A DNA stretch of 64,000 bases from Flavobacterium keumense (GCF_029866485.1 NZ_CP092332.1:1488001-1552000), one strand, 5' to 3'; positions 16,370 through 26,427 are shown, counted from the stretch's first letter. The notes: generated from the letters alone by a model not told the origin. Translations and numbers: made by a program.

Positions 16370-16543
16370 ATGAATTTAGTAGAACAACTAGAGGCTTTAG
16401 TAGCCGAAGCAAGAACAAACGGAAATGATTTTTATCTGAAAGGAAATAAATCAGCCGGGACACGCCTAAGAAAGAATGCGCAAGACATTAAAAACATTGC
16501 ACAGGAAATTAGAAAAGACGTTTCTGAAAAGAAAAATGGATAA
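16370..16543 (+). CDS. Hc1-like (histone H1-like) small DNA-binding protein
   Basis: A 57-residue protein preceded by an A-rich leader. Sequence pattern FYLKGNKSAGTRLRKNAQDI followed by AQEIRKDV matches the GNKxAGTRxRK signature of bacterial histone H1-like (Hc1) proteins common in Bacteroidota. These bind and compact DNA. It closes the rightward early module just before the convergence with the late genes. It may help organise phage DNA together with the YejK-type protein. Confidence 0.75.
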   Translation: MNLVEQLEALVAEARTNGNDFYLKGNKSAGTRLRKNAQDIKNIAQEIRKDVSEKKNG

Positions 16544-16563
16544 ATAATCTAAAAATTATTTAT

Positions 16564-16656
16564 TATCTTTGAAAGTAAGATTTGGGATCTTAACGGCGGT
16601 TTGCAATTTATTGGGGGCAATAAATACAATTTAGTTAATGCAAACCGCCATTTTTT
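16564..16656 (+). ncRNA. small structured transcript or elaborate terminator
   Basis: TATCTTTG (16564-16571) matches the -7 box. It is followed by an 11-bp stem GGCGGTTTGCA (16595-16605) with TGCAAACCGCC (16639-16649). Nested inside is a second perfect 8-bp hairpin, ATTTATTG/CAATAAAT with a GGGG loop (16606-16625). Six T residues follow the outer stem. The element could be a terminator for the early module or a free-standing RNA of about 80 bases. Confidence 0.5.
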
Positions 16657-16667
16657 AATTCTAATAC

Positions 16668-16697
16668 AAAAAAGCCACTAATTACTAGTGGCTTTTT
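16668..16697. terminator. bidirectional terminator between early and late modules
   Basis: GCCACTA (16674-16680) pairs with TAGTGGC (16686-16692), with A residues on the left and T residues on the right, so it works in both directions. It includes the stop codon of the leftward giant gene. Confidence 0.75.
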
Positions 16698-19600
16698 CTT
16701 TTTGTATTTGTTTCTCCGCTTCTAGATTTTTCCTTAATTCCCTAGCATATAAATAAATGTCTTTTGATATTTCCTTTCTCTTTGCGGTATCATCTTCATT
16801 ATAAAAATTCTCAATTTTTGCTCTCAATATTTTTACTCTTTTATCTTGCCATTTACCTAATTCTGCAGTTAGCTTATAAACTGAATTTACAGAAACAGAA
16901 TTACTGATTGGTATATCTCTTGCAAAACCAGTCTTTTTAATATCAAATTTATACTTACTATCTTCTCTTCCTAAATCACTAATACTTAACGCTAAGTCAC
17001 CAAAATAAGTACCATAACTTTTGATAATATGATCTACATTTCTAGGATCTACTTCTAAGCCTCCTTTTTTCAATCCTTCCTGTATGGCTATACCTAACCT
17101 AGAAGCATCTTTAGCTCCTTTTCTAAGCTCTATCATTTTTCCAGCTTCAAACTGAGGAATGATTGGCCTATCAGTAAACATATTATAATTGGTGCTTACT
17201 TCAAAAATAGGCTTTAGTCCACCCAAAATTTGACTTTCCTCAACAGGTATTAATAATTTAGATAAAGTACCTCCAAACCCTTCAAAAGCAGTGTCGTAAC
17301 CTTTGTATTTGCTTATGCTTCTATCTACTCCAGCAGATATAATACCTTGTTCAAAGGATTTAGGAATACTTATCCAATAATTAGAATTTGGTAATTTAAA
17401 GTTGTAAAACAAATCTCTTTGGTAGGCAGGTAGCTCTTCATATTCGTCATCATCTCCCATTGCGCTAACAAATAGTCTGAAGGCAATAGTAGGTAATACG
17501 GTATAAATAGCCGTTCTGTACATAAATCCAGAAGGGTCTTCTGTAGCTGATTTTTTAGTTCTAACCAAACCTTGTATTCCTGCATTTAAGAAAGGGATAA
17601 ATTTATTAAGCGTTCTAATAGTGTGCCCGGCTACTGCAAAATCCATTAAGTCTCTTGCTTGATATGCCGCATACAATCCAGCATCGTAATCGTCTAAACC
17701 TTCTTTTTTCGCTTTTTTATAAGCCGACTTAAACTCTGCAATTCTGTTTAAGTTTTCTCCTTTTTCTAGTGCTTTTTTATAGTTGGTTCGTAAATTTCTA
17801 GGGTCCAACACAAGACCTCCGTTTGCTGTTATTTCTTTTACAGTACTTCTTAGTTTTTCTTTATAAGAATTCTTGTTAATTAAATAATACCCAGCCTGAC
17901 TACCCCCGTAAATTTCAAACAGTTCTTTATCTTCGGCATTATGAATTAAGTCTTTAAACGTTCCATTAGTTCTACTTACTATTAATCTTGATTGAGTATC
18001 TCTAACGGAATTTCTAAGAGCAAAAACAGGGAAATTAGTAACTGTAAATCGGATAATATTAGCAGGTATGGATAACCACCAAACAAGTGACCAAGCAAGC
18101 GTGTTATCTGATAAAGATTCTAAACTGGTCAAACTATCAAATACATCCTGAGAGAATTGCCATTTTTGAGCTTCTCCATTAATGTATATTGTTTTGGAAT
18201 TTTTATCACCCGCCTTAGAAGGCCTTGCAATTTGAGAAAAATCGATAGGAGTTCCATCTCCCATCTCTCTTAAATTGATCATAGGCTCAACAAAGGAACG
18301 CAATACTTCATTTCTATCACTTTCTTTGATGATATTTACAGTATTTTGCAATAAAGACAAGTAAGGATTTTGGATAAATTTAGTTCCTCCTTTTGCTTTT
18401 TTGATGATGTCCTTAACCGAAGCAATACCGCCAGCCATTTCGTTAAAAATAGGCACCTCTTCTTCCATTGGAGCATTTTCATTTACTCGCGCTAAAGAAA
18501 CATAGTATTGGTTGTTTTGCTTTATTGTTTCGTACGATTCTTTTGATATTCTGCCTTTATCTACCGCATATTTCAATCCTGCATCAGCATAATCACGGTA
18601 TCGTTTTGAAGCCTCTTTTATTCTTGAATACTTTTCTTTGTTGGTTTGTTTTAAAGATTCAAAGTCGTTTAAAAATCCTTGAGCCACATCAATATCCGAA
18701 TTAACACCGGCGCCAATTCCTGTAAGATTATCTAATCTTCCAAATTTATTAGCATATTCAATAGTTCTTTCAGCAACAAGCAACTTTATAACGTCATCCA
18801 TGTCTTCTTTAATTGTTTTTTCAGAAGTGCTATCTAAGCCTTCTAATAGCCAATCAATAGTCATTGGATTTCCATTTTTGTCTTTTAAGACGTTATTCTT
18901 TCCATCGGTAAGCCCATTGGATAGTATCGCATTTGTTTTTCCGTTTATTCCAGCAAATACTCTATGCAATATTTCAAAATTGTTTTTTGGAGATATGTTT
19001 TTAATGTCAGCTTTGTCTAATACAAACCTAAATGCTTTTTCCGCATTAACCATGGAATTAAACATGTGAGAATTTAATCTATCAAATGGCGTTAACGAAA
19101 ACTGTCCGTCTTCTTTCTTAAATGAATTAAGCCATTCTTTAAAGCCATTTTTATCAGGTAGGTCACTATCTTCAATATTTGCAATAATTTGTTCTCCATA
19201 CGAAGCGTTTGAGTAGTCTAAATAATCATCAGAAAGTTGTTTAATTACAGCTAAGGCATCTTTAGGAACAGTATTTTCAAAATGTTCAAATAATTTTGGA
19301 GCCATTAACTTTGCTTGATTTGAATTTACAATGTAAGCTCTTGTAAATTCAGCTAAACCTTCTCTTTCTAAATATATTTTCTTTCTATCACTAGACAAAC
19401 GACTTGGTGGATTTGAACCTCCTCTGTCGTAAAACCATCTCAATTCATTTTTTGTAGCAGCAATATCCGTAGACGGAATAGTTCCAAGCAAGTTAAATTT
19501 ATCGTCTATGAAATGACCTAATTCATGAGAAACGGTATCAATATCTCCTGCTCTTGTTATTCTCGTTAGGGCATTTGTAGAGTTGTAAGTTCCTAAAGAT

Positions 19601-22600
19601 CTTGCGCGGGAAGATTTACCATAAATTAAAGTTGCCTTTAAGCCTTTTGCAGCATCTTTAATTATTTGCGGTAGTTTTTTTGGAGTGTTTTTAGATTGTT
19701 TTTTTTCAGGCTTTATTCTTTCGGTAATAAGAGTAGATTTTCTATCTTGAGTAGAAGCCTGTTCTGTGTTTATTTCTTCTCCTTGTCGCTCTTTTCCTCT
19801 TGTTGTTTCTTTTTCTCCAGAACGTTCTTGAACGCTATTGCTTTCAATCGTTCCGCTCGGCTCATTGGTTTTTGATTGTCCTCGTTTTTCATAATATTCT
19901 TCTGTTTTTGATTCGTATTCTTTTTCAAAATACGCCATAGCTTCCTCATCGGTTAATTCACTTATATAATCATCTTCTGCTTTTATAGCTTCATATTGCG
20001 CAAATTCTTTTTCGGTTAATGAACCTAAGAAAACACGCATTTCTTCTTCTTGCAGCTTTATTTTATTTTCATTACCAATGTTAATTACTGCCTGCTGAAC
20101 TTCTTTAGTGCTTCCAAATGAATTAATAATATCAATCAATTGGTTTCTAATCTCTTGTTGGTCTAATTCTGTTTCAGAACTTTGCCAAATTTGTTCAGAG
20201 AGTTTTTCAACTGATGGCAATGTTTCTTTAGCTGATTGATTAGTAGCCCATTTGCTATCTGTATTTCCAGCTTCTGATGATAATGATTCATAAGAAATTT
20301 TAGATCCTGTAGCTAGCGCATGTAATGCCGCTTCATATTCATTACTAGGAGTAAAGTTAGTTAATATTTCTTTATTCTTTTTGTTTACTTCATTTTCGGT
20401 TTCTAAACCAAGTGCTTCTGATTCAATTGATGCCCAGTTACCGTTTTTTCGAAGTTTTGTTTTAGTAATAATTTTTCCGGTTTTTTTGTCTTTACTTTTA
20501 TAAGTAGCTTCTACAAATTCCTCAATCGGCTTACCGGTTTTTGAGTTGCGAATACCTGTTACAATTCCATTCTCTATATCAACATCAAAGGCAGTGGATT
20601 CTCCTGTTTTTGGATTTTTTACTTTTGAAGAAGTTATGGTTTTAGTTTGAATATTACTTTTGTCCGGAATATTTTGGCTCGCTTCCGCTTCATTAGGCTT
20701 GTTCTTTTTAACAATATCGTCAATTACATAAATGGTGCCATTAGCATCTTTTAAAACATTTCTAGGCCTTAAATCGGATACAGTGTATTGTTCATTTTTA
20801 AATGTATGATCATTTACTTTCTCAAAGCCAATAGAAGCCATGTGGTTATCAATATCTTCCTGTGTAGCTTGATCTGCGTTTAAAACAAAGTCTTGTTTTA
20901 AAATAGGCTCAATATACGGTGTCTTATCTTTGCCTTTATCAATTCCTGTAAATCCAACTAATTCGTATTGTGTTTCTGGAAATATAGAGTTATGTCCCTC
21001 TAGTCCTTCAAAGAATGACGAAAGAGTATTTTGATGGTTCGATAAATTATTTGATTTGTATAGTGTTTGCTCCTTTTTATTGTAAACAATTGTATTTTCA
21101 TTTCCTCCGATATTTGTCGGAGTTCCAAGAGAGTAAAAATCTTTAACCCATAAATCTTTTTCTTTAGCAAACTTTAAGGCTTCTTCTTTTTGAAGATCTT
21201 CTATTTCAAATCGGGTGAGGGGTCTTTGGAGTTTTTCTTCATCCGCTCTAGTTCTTTCTCCCAATCTATTGAGCGCTTCTTGCTCTCGGCTATATATTTC
21301 ATTGCCGCTTCCGAGTTCTTCTGGTGTGCCGGAGTTAGATATTTTGGTTTGTTGCTCATCACTTACAAATTTAGGATTATTTTCATTATTTACAACTTTT
21401 TCTTCTTTAAAAATAGCAACTGCTTCTTTACTAATTTGCTCATCATTTAATGAAATATTTTTAGTCCCGTCAGGATTTAGTTCTTTCATTAATTTACGTT
21501 GTGCCAAATCTTTTAAACGGATTTGTTCTTCTGGGGCTAGTCGCCCAATTTCTGCCGATGCGCCTCGTTGTAATAAATCTATTCTTCTCTGTTCGGTAGT
21601 ATCAAATTCTGTCTTTAGGTTGGCTATAATTTGATTCTTCAAATCATCTTCTAAATTATCGTCAAATTTGATTTTTTCAGCTTTACTTTTAATTTCAGCT
21701 TGTGTTTTTTCTATACTTACAATTTCTTTAAATTGATCATTAGATAGAACAGAAATATCCTTAACTGATTTTTTAATTAACGATTCTACTTCGGTTTTTG
21801 CCTTGTCTAAATTCTCCTGGATAATCAATTTTGTATCAGAATCTAATTTCGGATTATCTAATTGGGCTTGTAGTTTTAATGCCTTAGCGCTTGCTTCTTG
21901 AATTTTATTATCTGTTGTAAATGGTTTGATTGTTTGCTTATAATTAGCAGCAATAAATGGAATAATAAATCCCATAGCCCCACCGGCAGCACCAGCATCA
22001 ATCATTCCTTCAGTAAAAGGCTTTCCATCAATTATGTTTTCAATACCCTGTGTTCCTGTTTCATCTAAAGTCTCAGTTACCCCGCCTTCAATTGAAGCTC
22101 CAAGATAGTTCTTTGCTCTATTCCACATTCCTTTTGCTATCTCTCTTCTTTCTAAATCAGTAGCACTTGAAATAACCCTTCCAGCATTTTTAAGTACCAT
22201 TAAATCTACGGCCGCACTTGCTGTTTCTGCTAATCCATATCCAAGAGGATGAAGTAACATTTCGGTAGTTGAATATTTTTTTTCTCCTCTTTGAACCTCG
22301 CCACGCATATCTTCAAATTTCGATCCTAATGCGGTCGCTCCGATACCTGCAATTCCAGCAGTTCCAGTTGAAATTAACGCTAAAATTGGTATTTGTTTGG
22401 CCCCAACATCATTCATTAACCAATCGCCAAAGTCAGAAAGGCTATTAATGTTTTCTACAGAAATTGGTTTTTCTATTTCGGAAGCAATTTTTTCAGACAA
22501 CATTTTCGTGTCTTTAGAAGCGTCTTCAAATAAACCTCCTGACTTTAAACCAGTTGCTTTACTAATTGCTTTAGCGCCATAATCTAACGCGCCAAATGCG

Positions 22601-23877
22601 CCGCTAATCAAATCAGTACTTGCTACGGCTATGTTTCCAGAAAGGTTTCCCCACAGGCTGTAGTTTCTTTTAAAAATATCAAGGTTATCCGTTACGTTTC
22701 CAATGTTATTTCGGTTGTTTACGTATTCGTTTATGGTCTGTAATCCTTCTGATTCAACTTGTTTTAACAGCGCTACTTTCTCGTTAAATGATTGTTTTAA
22801 TTCATCTGTAACACCTATTTTTTTAGCTTGCTCTTGGAGATTTTCTATTTCTGTTTGTAATCTAGTATGAGTTACCTCTTGTACTGCTTGTTTGTTTAAA
22901 AGAATTTTTTCTTTCTCATCAATAGAAGCCAATTTACCTTTTTCAAAATCAGCAAATTTACTTTGTAAAACTCCTCCATCAATATCATCTTGTTCTTGTA
23001 GATAGTCTTTTTGTCTTGAAGCTAGATAAGAATCAGTTTTTTCCTTAATAAAGAACTCCTTTGCTTTTTCTAAACGGTCTTCTTGAGTTACTTTAGGAAT
23101 AGATTTATTATTCTTAATTGCGTCCTTTTTTAATCGTAAGAAATATTCGTCAGCTTGTTTTAGGTTCTTTTCAAGTGGTTTTTTCGCTTCAATTAATGGA
23201 ATTGTAGGTAGATCTCCGCCTAAAGAATTAATAAATTTCATTGGGGTATTAGCAAAATCGACAACATTGTTTACTGCTTTTTTCGCGCCTTCTCTCAACA
23301 CGTCGGTCCATTCGTTGTTGTCAATCTCACTATTTAGTTCATCTTTTGCTCTTAAAACATCATCATCCGTAACAGTTGATGTTTTGCTCATAAAGTCTTG
23401 ATACTTACTTAAAAAGTTAGGGTCTTTTTGTAAATCTTCTTGCTTTTTAATGGCAATAGCATTTTGAGTTTGTTTTTTTTGTAACGCTGAAATTTCATTA
23501 GTAGCAGCGTTAATTTCGTCCATATTTTCTGGAGTAACTTTTGTATTTAAAAGTTTGTTTTTTAGCTGTAATATTTTTACAGGTTTCTTTTCTGAATATT
23601 TTGGTTCGTTTGAAGAAATATTTAAATCATAGCCTTTTTTAAGGGTAGCCATACCATTATTTTCGTTTGTACCCAAAGAACCATTTCCTGGTGCCAAATC
23701 CCCATTTTCTTTTTGAGAAGTAGAAACGGAATCGTCTTTTTTTTTTACTGTATCTTGTGTTCCAAATTTTTCTATAAAAGCGTCTTTCATCGCAATTATA
23801 TCCTCCTTGCTACTTCCTGATTCTGCCATTTTCATAGCATTTTCATTCAGTTTTTTTAACATATTTGGCTGTAACAT
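16678..23877 (-). CDS. giant polyvalent virion-type protein with zincin and kinase-like domains
   Basis: A 2399-residue protein at the end of the late operon. Visible parts: charged, coiled-coil N-terminus (1-400); hydrophobic stretch IPILALISTGTAGIAGIGAT (about 495-515); a kinase-like segment (about 905-1055) with QDFVLNADQAT, SDLRPRNVL (Asp1035) and IYVIDD, resembling the Kinase-PolyVal domain of polyvalent proteins; a zinc metallopeptidase motif HELGH (1451-1455) with a downstream EGLAEF helix; and C-terminal blocks FALRNSVRD and FIPFLNAGIQG typical of large polyvalent-protein-associated domains. Polyvalent proteins are thought to enter the host with phage DNA and counter defences or remodel the cell. 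Its position after tail genes supports packaging in the virion. Internal membrane-active function is also possible. Confidence 0.7.
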   Translation of the reverse strand: MLQPNMLKKLNENAMKMAESGSSKEDIIAMKDAFIEKFGTQDTVKKKDDSVSTSQKENGDLAPGNGSLGTNENNGMATLKKGYDLNISSNEPKYSEKKPVKILQLKNKLLNTKVTPENMDEINAATNEISALQKKQTQNAIAIKKQEDLQKDPNFLSKYQDFMSKTSTVTDDDVLRAKDELNSEIDNNEWTDVLREGAKKAVNNVVDFANTPMKFINSLGGDLPTIPLIEAKKPLEKNLKQADEYFLRLKKDAIKNNKSIPKVTQEDRLEKAKEFFIKEKTDSYLASRQKDYLQEQDDIDGGVLQSKFADFEKGKLASIDEKEKILLNKQAVQEVTHTRLQTEIENLQEQAKKIGVTDELKQSFNEKVALLKQVESEGLQTINEYVNNRNNIGNVTDNLDIFKRNYSLWGNLSGNIAVASTDLISGAFGALDYGAKAISKATGLKSGGLFEDASKDTKMLSEKIASEIEKPISVENINSLSDFGDWLMNDVGAKQIPILALISTGTAGIAGIGATALGSKFEDMRGEVQRGEKKYSTTEMLLHPLGYGLAETASAAVDLMVLKNAGRVISSATDLERREIAKGMWNRAKNYLGASIEGGVTETLDETGTQGIENIIDGKPFTEGMIDAGAAGGAMGFIIPFIAANYKQTIKPFTTDNKIQEASAKALKLQAQLDNPKLDSDTKLIIQENLDKAKTEVESLIKKSVKDISVLSNDQFKEIVSIEKTQAEIKSKAEKIKFDDNLEDDLKNQIIANLKTEFDTTEQRRIDLLQRGASAEIGRLAPEEQIRLKDLAQRKLMKELNPDGTKNISLNDEQISKEAVAIFKEEKVVNNENNPKFVSDEQQTKISNSGTPEELGSGNEIYSREQEALNRLGERTRADEEKLQRPLTRFEIEDLQKEEALKFAKEKDLWVKDFYSLGTPTNIGGNENTIVYNKKEQTLYKSNNLSNHQNTLSSFFEGLEGHNSIFPETQYELVGFTGIDKGKDKTPYIEPILKQDFVLNADQATQEDIDNHMASIGFEKVNDHTFKNEQYTVSDLRPRNVLKDANGTIYVIDDIVKKNKPNEAEASQNIPDKSNIQTKTITSSKVKNPKTGESTAFDVDIENGIVTGIRNSKTGKPIEEFVEATYKSKDKKTGKIITKTKLRKNGNWASIESEALGLETENEVNKKNKEILTNFTPSNEYEAALHALATGSKISYESLSSEAGNTDSKWATNQSAKETLPSVEKLSEQIWQSSETELDQQEIRNQLIDIINSFGSTKEVQQAVINIGNENKIKLQEEEMRVFLGSLTEKEFAQYEAIKAEDDYISELTDEEAMAYFEKEYESKTEEYYEKRGQSKTNEPSGTIESNSVQERSGEKETTRGKERQGEEINTEQASTQDRKSTLITERIKPEKKQSKNTPKKLPQIIKDAAKGLKATLIYGKSSRARSLGTYNSTNALTRITRAGDIDTVSHELGHFIDDKFNLLGTIPSTDIAATKNELRWFYDRGGSNPPSRLSSDRKKIYLEREGLAEFTRAYIVNSNQAKLMAPKLFEHFENTVPKDALAVIKQLSDDYLDYSNASYGEQIIANIEDSDLPDKNGFKEWLNSFKKEDGQFSLTPFDRLNSHMFNSMVNAEKAFRFVLDKADIKNISPKNNFEILHRVFAGINGKTNAILSNGLTDGKNNVLKDKNGNPMTIDWLLEGLDSTSEKTIKEDMDDVIKLLVAERTIEYANKFGRLDNLTGIGAGVNSDIDVAQGFLNDFESLKQTNKEKYSRIKEASKRYRDYADAGLKYAVDKGRISKESYETIKQNNQYYVSLARVNENAPMEEEVPIFNEMAGGIASVKDIIKKAKGGTKFIQNPYLSLLQNTVNIIKESDRNEVLRSFVEPMINLREMGDGTPIDFSQIARPSKAGDKNSKTIYINGEAQKWQFSQDVFDSLTSLESLSDNTLAWSLVWWLSIPANIIRFTVTNFPVFALRNSVRDTQSRLIVSRTNGTFKDLIHNAEDKELFEIYGGSQAGYYLINKNSYKEKLRSTVKEITANGGLVLDPRNLRTNYKKALEKGENLNRIAEFKSAYKKAKKEGLDDYDAGLYAAYQARDLMDFAVAGHTIRTLNKFIPFLNAGIQGLVRTKKSATEDPSGFMYRTAIYTVLPTIAFRLFVSAMGDDDEYEELPAYQRDLFYNFKLPNSNYWISIPKSFEQGIISAGVDRSISKYKGYDTAFEGFGGTLSKLLIPVEESQILGGLKPIFEVSTNYNMFTDRPIIPQFEAGKMIELRKGAKDASRLGIAIQEGLKKGGLEVDPRNVDHIIKSYGTYFGDLALSISDLGREDSKYKFDIKKTGFARDIPISNSVSVNSVYKLTAELGKWQDKRVKILRAKIENFYNEDDTAKRKEISKDIYLYARELRKNLEAEKQIQKEKATSN

Positions 23878-23889
23878 ATTTTTTTTTTT

Positions 23890-25365
23890 TTATTCTATTA
23901 TATTGCCATATTGGTCAAATTGAATCTGAGAAGATGAAGAAGACTGTTTTATGTTTACTCTATTCAGTAATGCTTTCTTAAATGCTTTTGGGCTTTTAAA
24001 AGGATTTCCATTATCATCAGTCATTAACATCATGTATTTACCTATTTTATTTTGGTCTTTATTTGAGCTTATTGTAATTTGTTTTTCTTTCTTTGCTCCC
24101 ATATCATCAGTATAATACTTAGTTCCCGACATGACAACTTCTTTTGTTTTTGGATTGACATAAATATCTGTAATAACCTCATTAACAGTTTTAGAAGGTG
24201 AAAAATTTACACCCCCATCAGGAATATTATAGACTAAACTTCCATCCGAAGCACCATTAAATTTTGCATCTTTCCCGCCTTTAATAATCCCAGTATTTAT
24301 TATTTCGCCTATTGAAACTCCTTTTTTAATTTTACTTTTTTCAAAATTTAATCTTCTATTAAATTGATTATTCCTTTGAGCTCTATCTAAGTCTGAATTT
24401 TCATCTTGATAGTTTTTAGTTGAAAAGTCTTTAGTGTCATAAGAATTTAACAATTTATCTTTTAGTTTATTTTTTAAATCATTAAAAGTAGTTTCATTAA
24501 ATCTTTTAGGGTCTAGCTTTAACGTATCTGCTATATACGACTTAGCGGCATCTGTCATTGTAGAGTAGTTTTCTCCTAATAAATCATTTATTTCATTAGA
24601 TAAACTTGGTATTTTTTTGGGATCAAAGCCATTTGTTTCAACCGTAATATATGTTCCGTCTGGATTGTATTTCTTTTCTAATTTTCCGTATCTAGATTTA
24701 GTAGATGTTAGCCATGCATTCTCGTTAAATGTTTTTTTGAAGCTCCCTATTTTTTCAGGATTATTTAAATCTTCTAAGCTAAATTCATCGGGTATTCCAT
24801 CACCATCTCTATCAAATGAGCCTCCGTTAAATCTAACTTTTACATTTCCACTATCGTCAAGCACATAATCGTATTTAATTTCTCCAATCAGCTTATTATA
24901 ATCTTGGGCATACGTGCCATTTAAATAGGGACTTAAAGTTCCGTCTTGAAGTCCTTTGGCTAATTCAGCTCCTTTGGCAATAACCCCTTGTCTTAAATAA
25001 TTTATTCTTTCGATTGATTTTTTAATGTTATTTTGTTTAACTTTTAAGCTAACGTCGCTCGGGTTTGCTTGCATCTGCTTATCTAACTCCATTACTTGTT
25101 CGGCTAATCCCCCTGGCCCATCTACAAAAGCAATTAATGGCTCGTCATGATTAGAATATCCAGTTAAGGAGTAACTAAGTTTAGATTCTTTAAATCTTCT
25201 TTCGAGGTCTGCTTGTTCTTTATCTTTTCTGGCCTGATCTAAAGCATCAATTTGTCTTTGCTCTTCACGATAGGCAAAATCCATCTTCTCAATTCCTTGA
25301 ATTGTTTCTCCAATATTTGCTTTTATTGGGCTTATTGTTGCGTATGCGTTACTTGCGTTTGCCAT
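23890..25365 (-). CDS. virion protein with ANIGETI N-terminal motif and EF-hand-like site
   Basis: A 491-residue protein in the late operon. The N-terminus has PIKANIGETI followed by DFAYREEQRQID, leading into a charged helix; the same motif occurs in the secreted protein at 58980-59567. Residues about 185-195 contain DRDGDGIPDE, a DxDxDG calcium-binding-like loop as in EF-hand or thrombospondin type-3 repeats. The gene lies between two other probable internal virion proteins. By position it could be an internal or tail-tip ejection protein. Thirteen A bases separate its stop from the next ATG. Confidence 0.5.
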   Translation of the reverse strand: MANASNAYATISPIKANIGETIQGIEKMDFAYREEQRQIDALDQARKDKEQADLERRFKESKLSYSLTGYSNHDEPLIAFVDGPGGLAEQVMELDKQMQANPSDVSLKVKQNNIKKSIERINYLRQGVIAKGAELAKGLQDGTLSPYLNGTYAQDYNKLIGEIKYDYVLDDSGNVKVRFNGGSFDRDGDGIPDEFSLEDLNNPEKIGSFKKTFNENAWLTSTKSRYGKLEKKYNPDGTYITVETNGFDPKKIPSLSNEINDLLGENYSTMTDAAKSYIADTLKLDPKRFNETTFNDLKNKLKDKLLNSYDTKDFSTKNYQDENSDLDRAQRNNQFNRRLNFEKSKIKKGVSIGEIINTGIIKGGKDAKFNGASDGSLVYNIPDGGVNFSPSKTVNEVITDIYVNPKTKEVVMSGTKYYTDDMGAKKEKQITISSNKDQNKIGKYMMLMTDDNGNPFKSPKAFKKALLNRVNIKQSSSSSQIQFDQYGNIIE

Positions 25366-25377
25366 TACCGATATTTA

Positions 25378-25977
25378 TTAAAATCTAGGGGTTTTAAATT
25401 CCCAATCAATACCTTTTTCTGGAGTCCAGCTTGGAGAAACCCATCCTTTTCCTTTCCCTTTATCTTGTATTTTTTCAAGCCCTCTGCCCAAATATGCAGC
25501 AGAAGATAAAGCAGAGCTAAATCCATTCCACATATCTTGTCTTCCTGTCTCAACTTGAGAAGATAATCCGGCTATGTTGGCAATATCTCTATTTTCTGTA
25601 ATTCCTTCAATCCTAGCGTTATCTTGAGCTATAGCATAATCTCTTTTTTGAACTTGACCGTCAAGCATTTGGGCTGCTTGCTGGTTTATTTGATTTGTGG
25701 TACCTACAATTTTAGGAATCCCCCCAATAACCCCTCTAATTCCGCCTAATTGTGTAGCGTCAATTAAATTAGCCGATGTACGCGCGTTTTCTTCACGTAA
25801 CAAGTCAGAACCCATTGTACTTATTTGAATATCTTTGTAAGCATTATCAAGAGTTTGTCTCTCATAATCGCTTAACTCGTTTTTAGCCTTTCTAGATCTA
25901 TTAGCCCCATCAATCGCTTGATAAGCACTTAATCCTACTCCAATCCCTCCAATAATTGCCGATGTTACTGCTGCCAT
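25378..25977 (-). CDS. small internal virion protein candidate, 199 aa
   Basis: Starts with a small-residue hydrophobic stretch (TSAIIGGIGVGLSAYQAI) and continues as a long helical region (about 25-150). This composition resembles the small internal core/ejection proteins of short-tailed phages (T7 gp14-like). It has its own promoter-like box just upstream at 26000-26007 and precedes the 491- and 2399-residue proteins, forming a plausible ejection-protein set. Assignment is by composition and context only. Confidence 0.45.
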   Translation of the reverse strand: MAAVTSAIIGGIGVGLSAYQAIDGANRSRKAKNELSDYERQTLDNAYKDIQISTMGSDLLREENARTSANLIDATQLGGIRGVIGGIPKIVGTTNQINQQAAQMLDGQVQKRDYAIAQDNARIEGITENRDIANIAGLSSQVETGRQDMWNGFSSALSSAAYLGRGLEKIQDKGKGKGWVSPSWTPEKGIDWEFKTPRF

Positions 25978-25999
25978 AATAAAAATCTATTTATAATTA

Positions 26000-26007
26000 C
26001 AAATATA
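26000..26007 (-). promoter_or_regulatory. late promoter -7 box
   Basis: TATATTTG on the minus strand, 22 bases before the start at 25977, inside the longer context TCTATTATATTTGTAA that is identical at 49996-50011. A third related site lies upstream of 37936. Confidence 0.55.
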
Positions 26008-26018
26008 ATAGAAAAAAT

Positions 26019-26420
26019 TTATAGTTTAATCATTAACTCTTTAGTATTTTCACTTCCAATAACATACCCACATTCTTTAAACCTATTTATAAGGTTTTGA
26101 TTCTTCACAGATGTAAAAATTATTTCGAAACCTTTTGACTTGGCAATATAATTTAGCTCGTTAATTAAAAAGCAAATAGCCTCTTTACGGTCTTTTTCTT
26201 TGTATTCTGGATTAGAAACTATAAACTCCATCCAGGCCATTTTAGAATTGGTAAAGAATAAATATCCAGCACAAATATTAATACCGTCTTTATATACCAT
26301 TATACCTCCGCGACCTTCGTCAGGTAAGTACTCTTTTTTTGGTGCCGGAAAGCGCCAAAACTTCCAATACTCAACAAGAGTAGGGTAGTCTTCGTCAGTT
26401 AATAGCCTAATTTTAAACAT
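26019..26420 (-). CDS. GNAT-family N-acetyltransferase
   Basis: 133 residues with the GNAT layout: N-terminal LLTDEDYPTLVEYWKFW, a central beta strand AGYLFFTNSKMAWMEFIVSNPEYK.. and the acetyl-CoA-binding loop region DRKEAICFLINELNY, then GFEIIFTSVKNQNLINRFKECGY. Phage GNATs in structural modules are common but their substrates are mostly unknown. It may acetylate a virion or host protein. Lies between tail genes in the late operon. Confidence 0.65.
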   Translation of the reverse strand: MFKIRLLTDEDYPTLVEYWKFWRFPAPKKEYLPDEGRGGIMVYKDGINICAGYLFFTNSKMAWMEFIVSNPEYKEKDRKEAICFLINELNYIAKSKGFEIIFTSVKNQNLINRFKECGYVIGSENTKELMIKL

Positions 26421-26427
26421 AGTTTTA

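Noticed and set aside
23879..23891. Thirteen-A tract before the giant gene as a frameshift site
   Set aside because: It starts at the last base pair of the preceding stop codon and precedes the ATG, so slippage would alter only the leader; it fits the usual A-rich initiation region.
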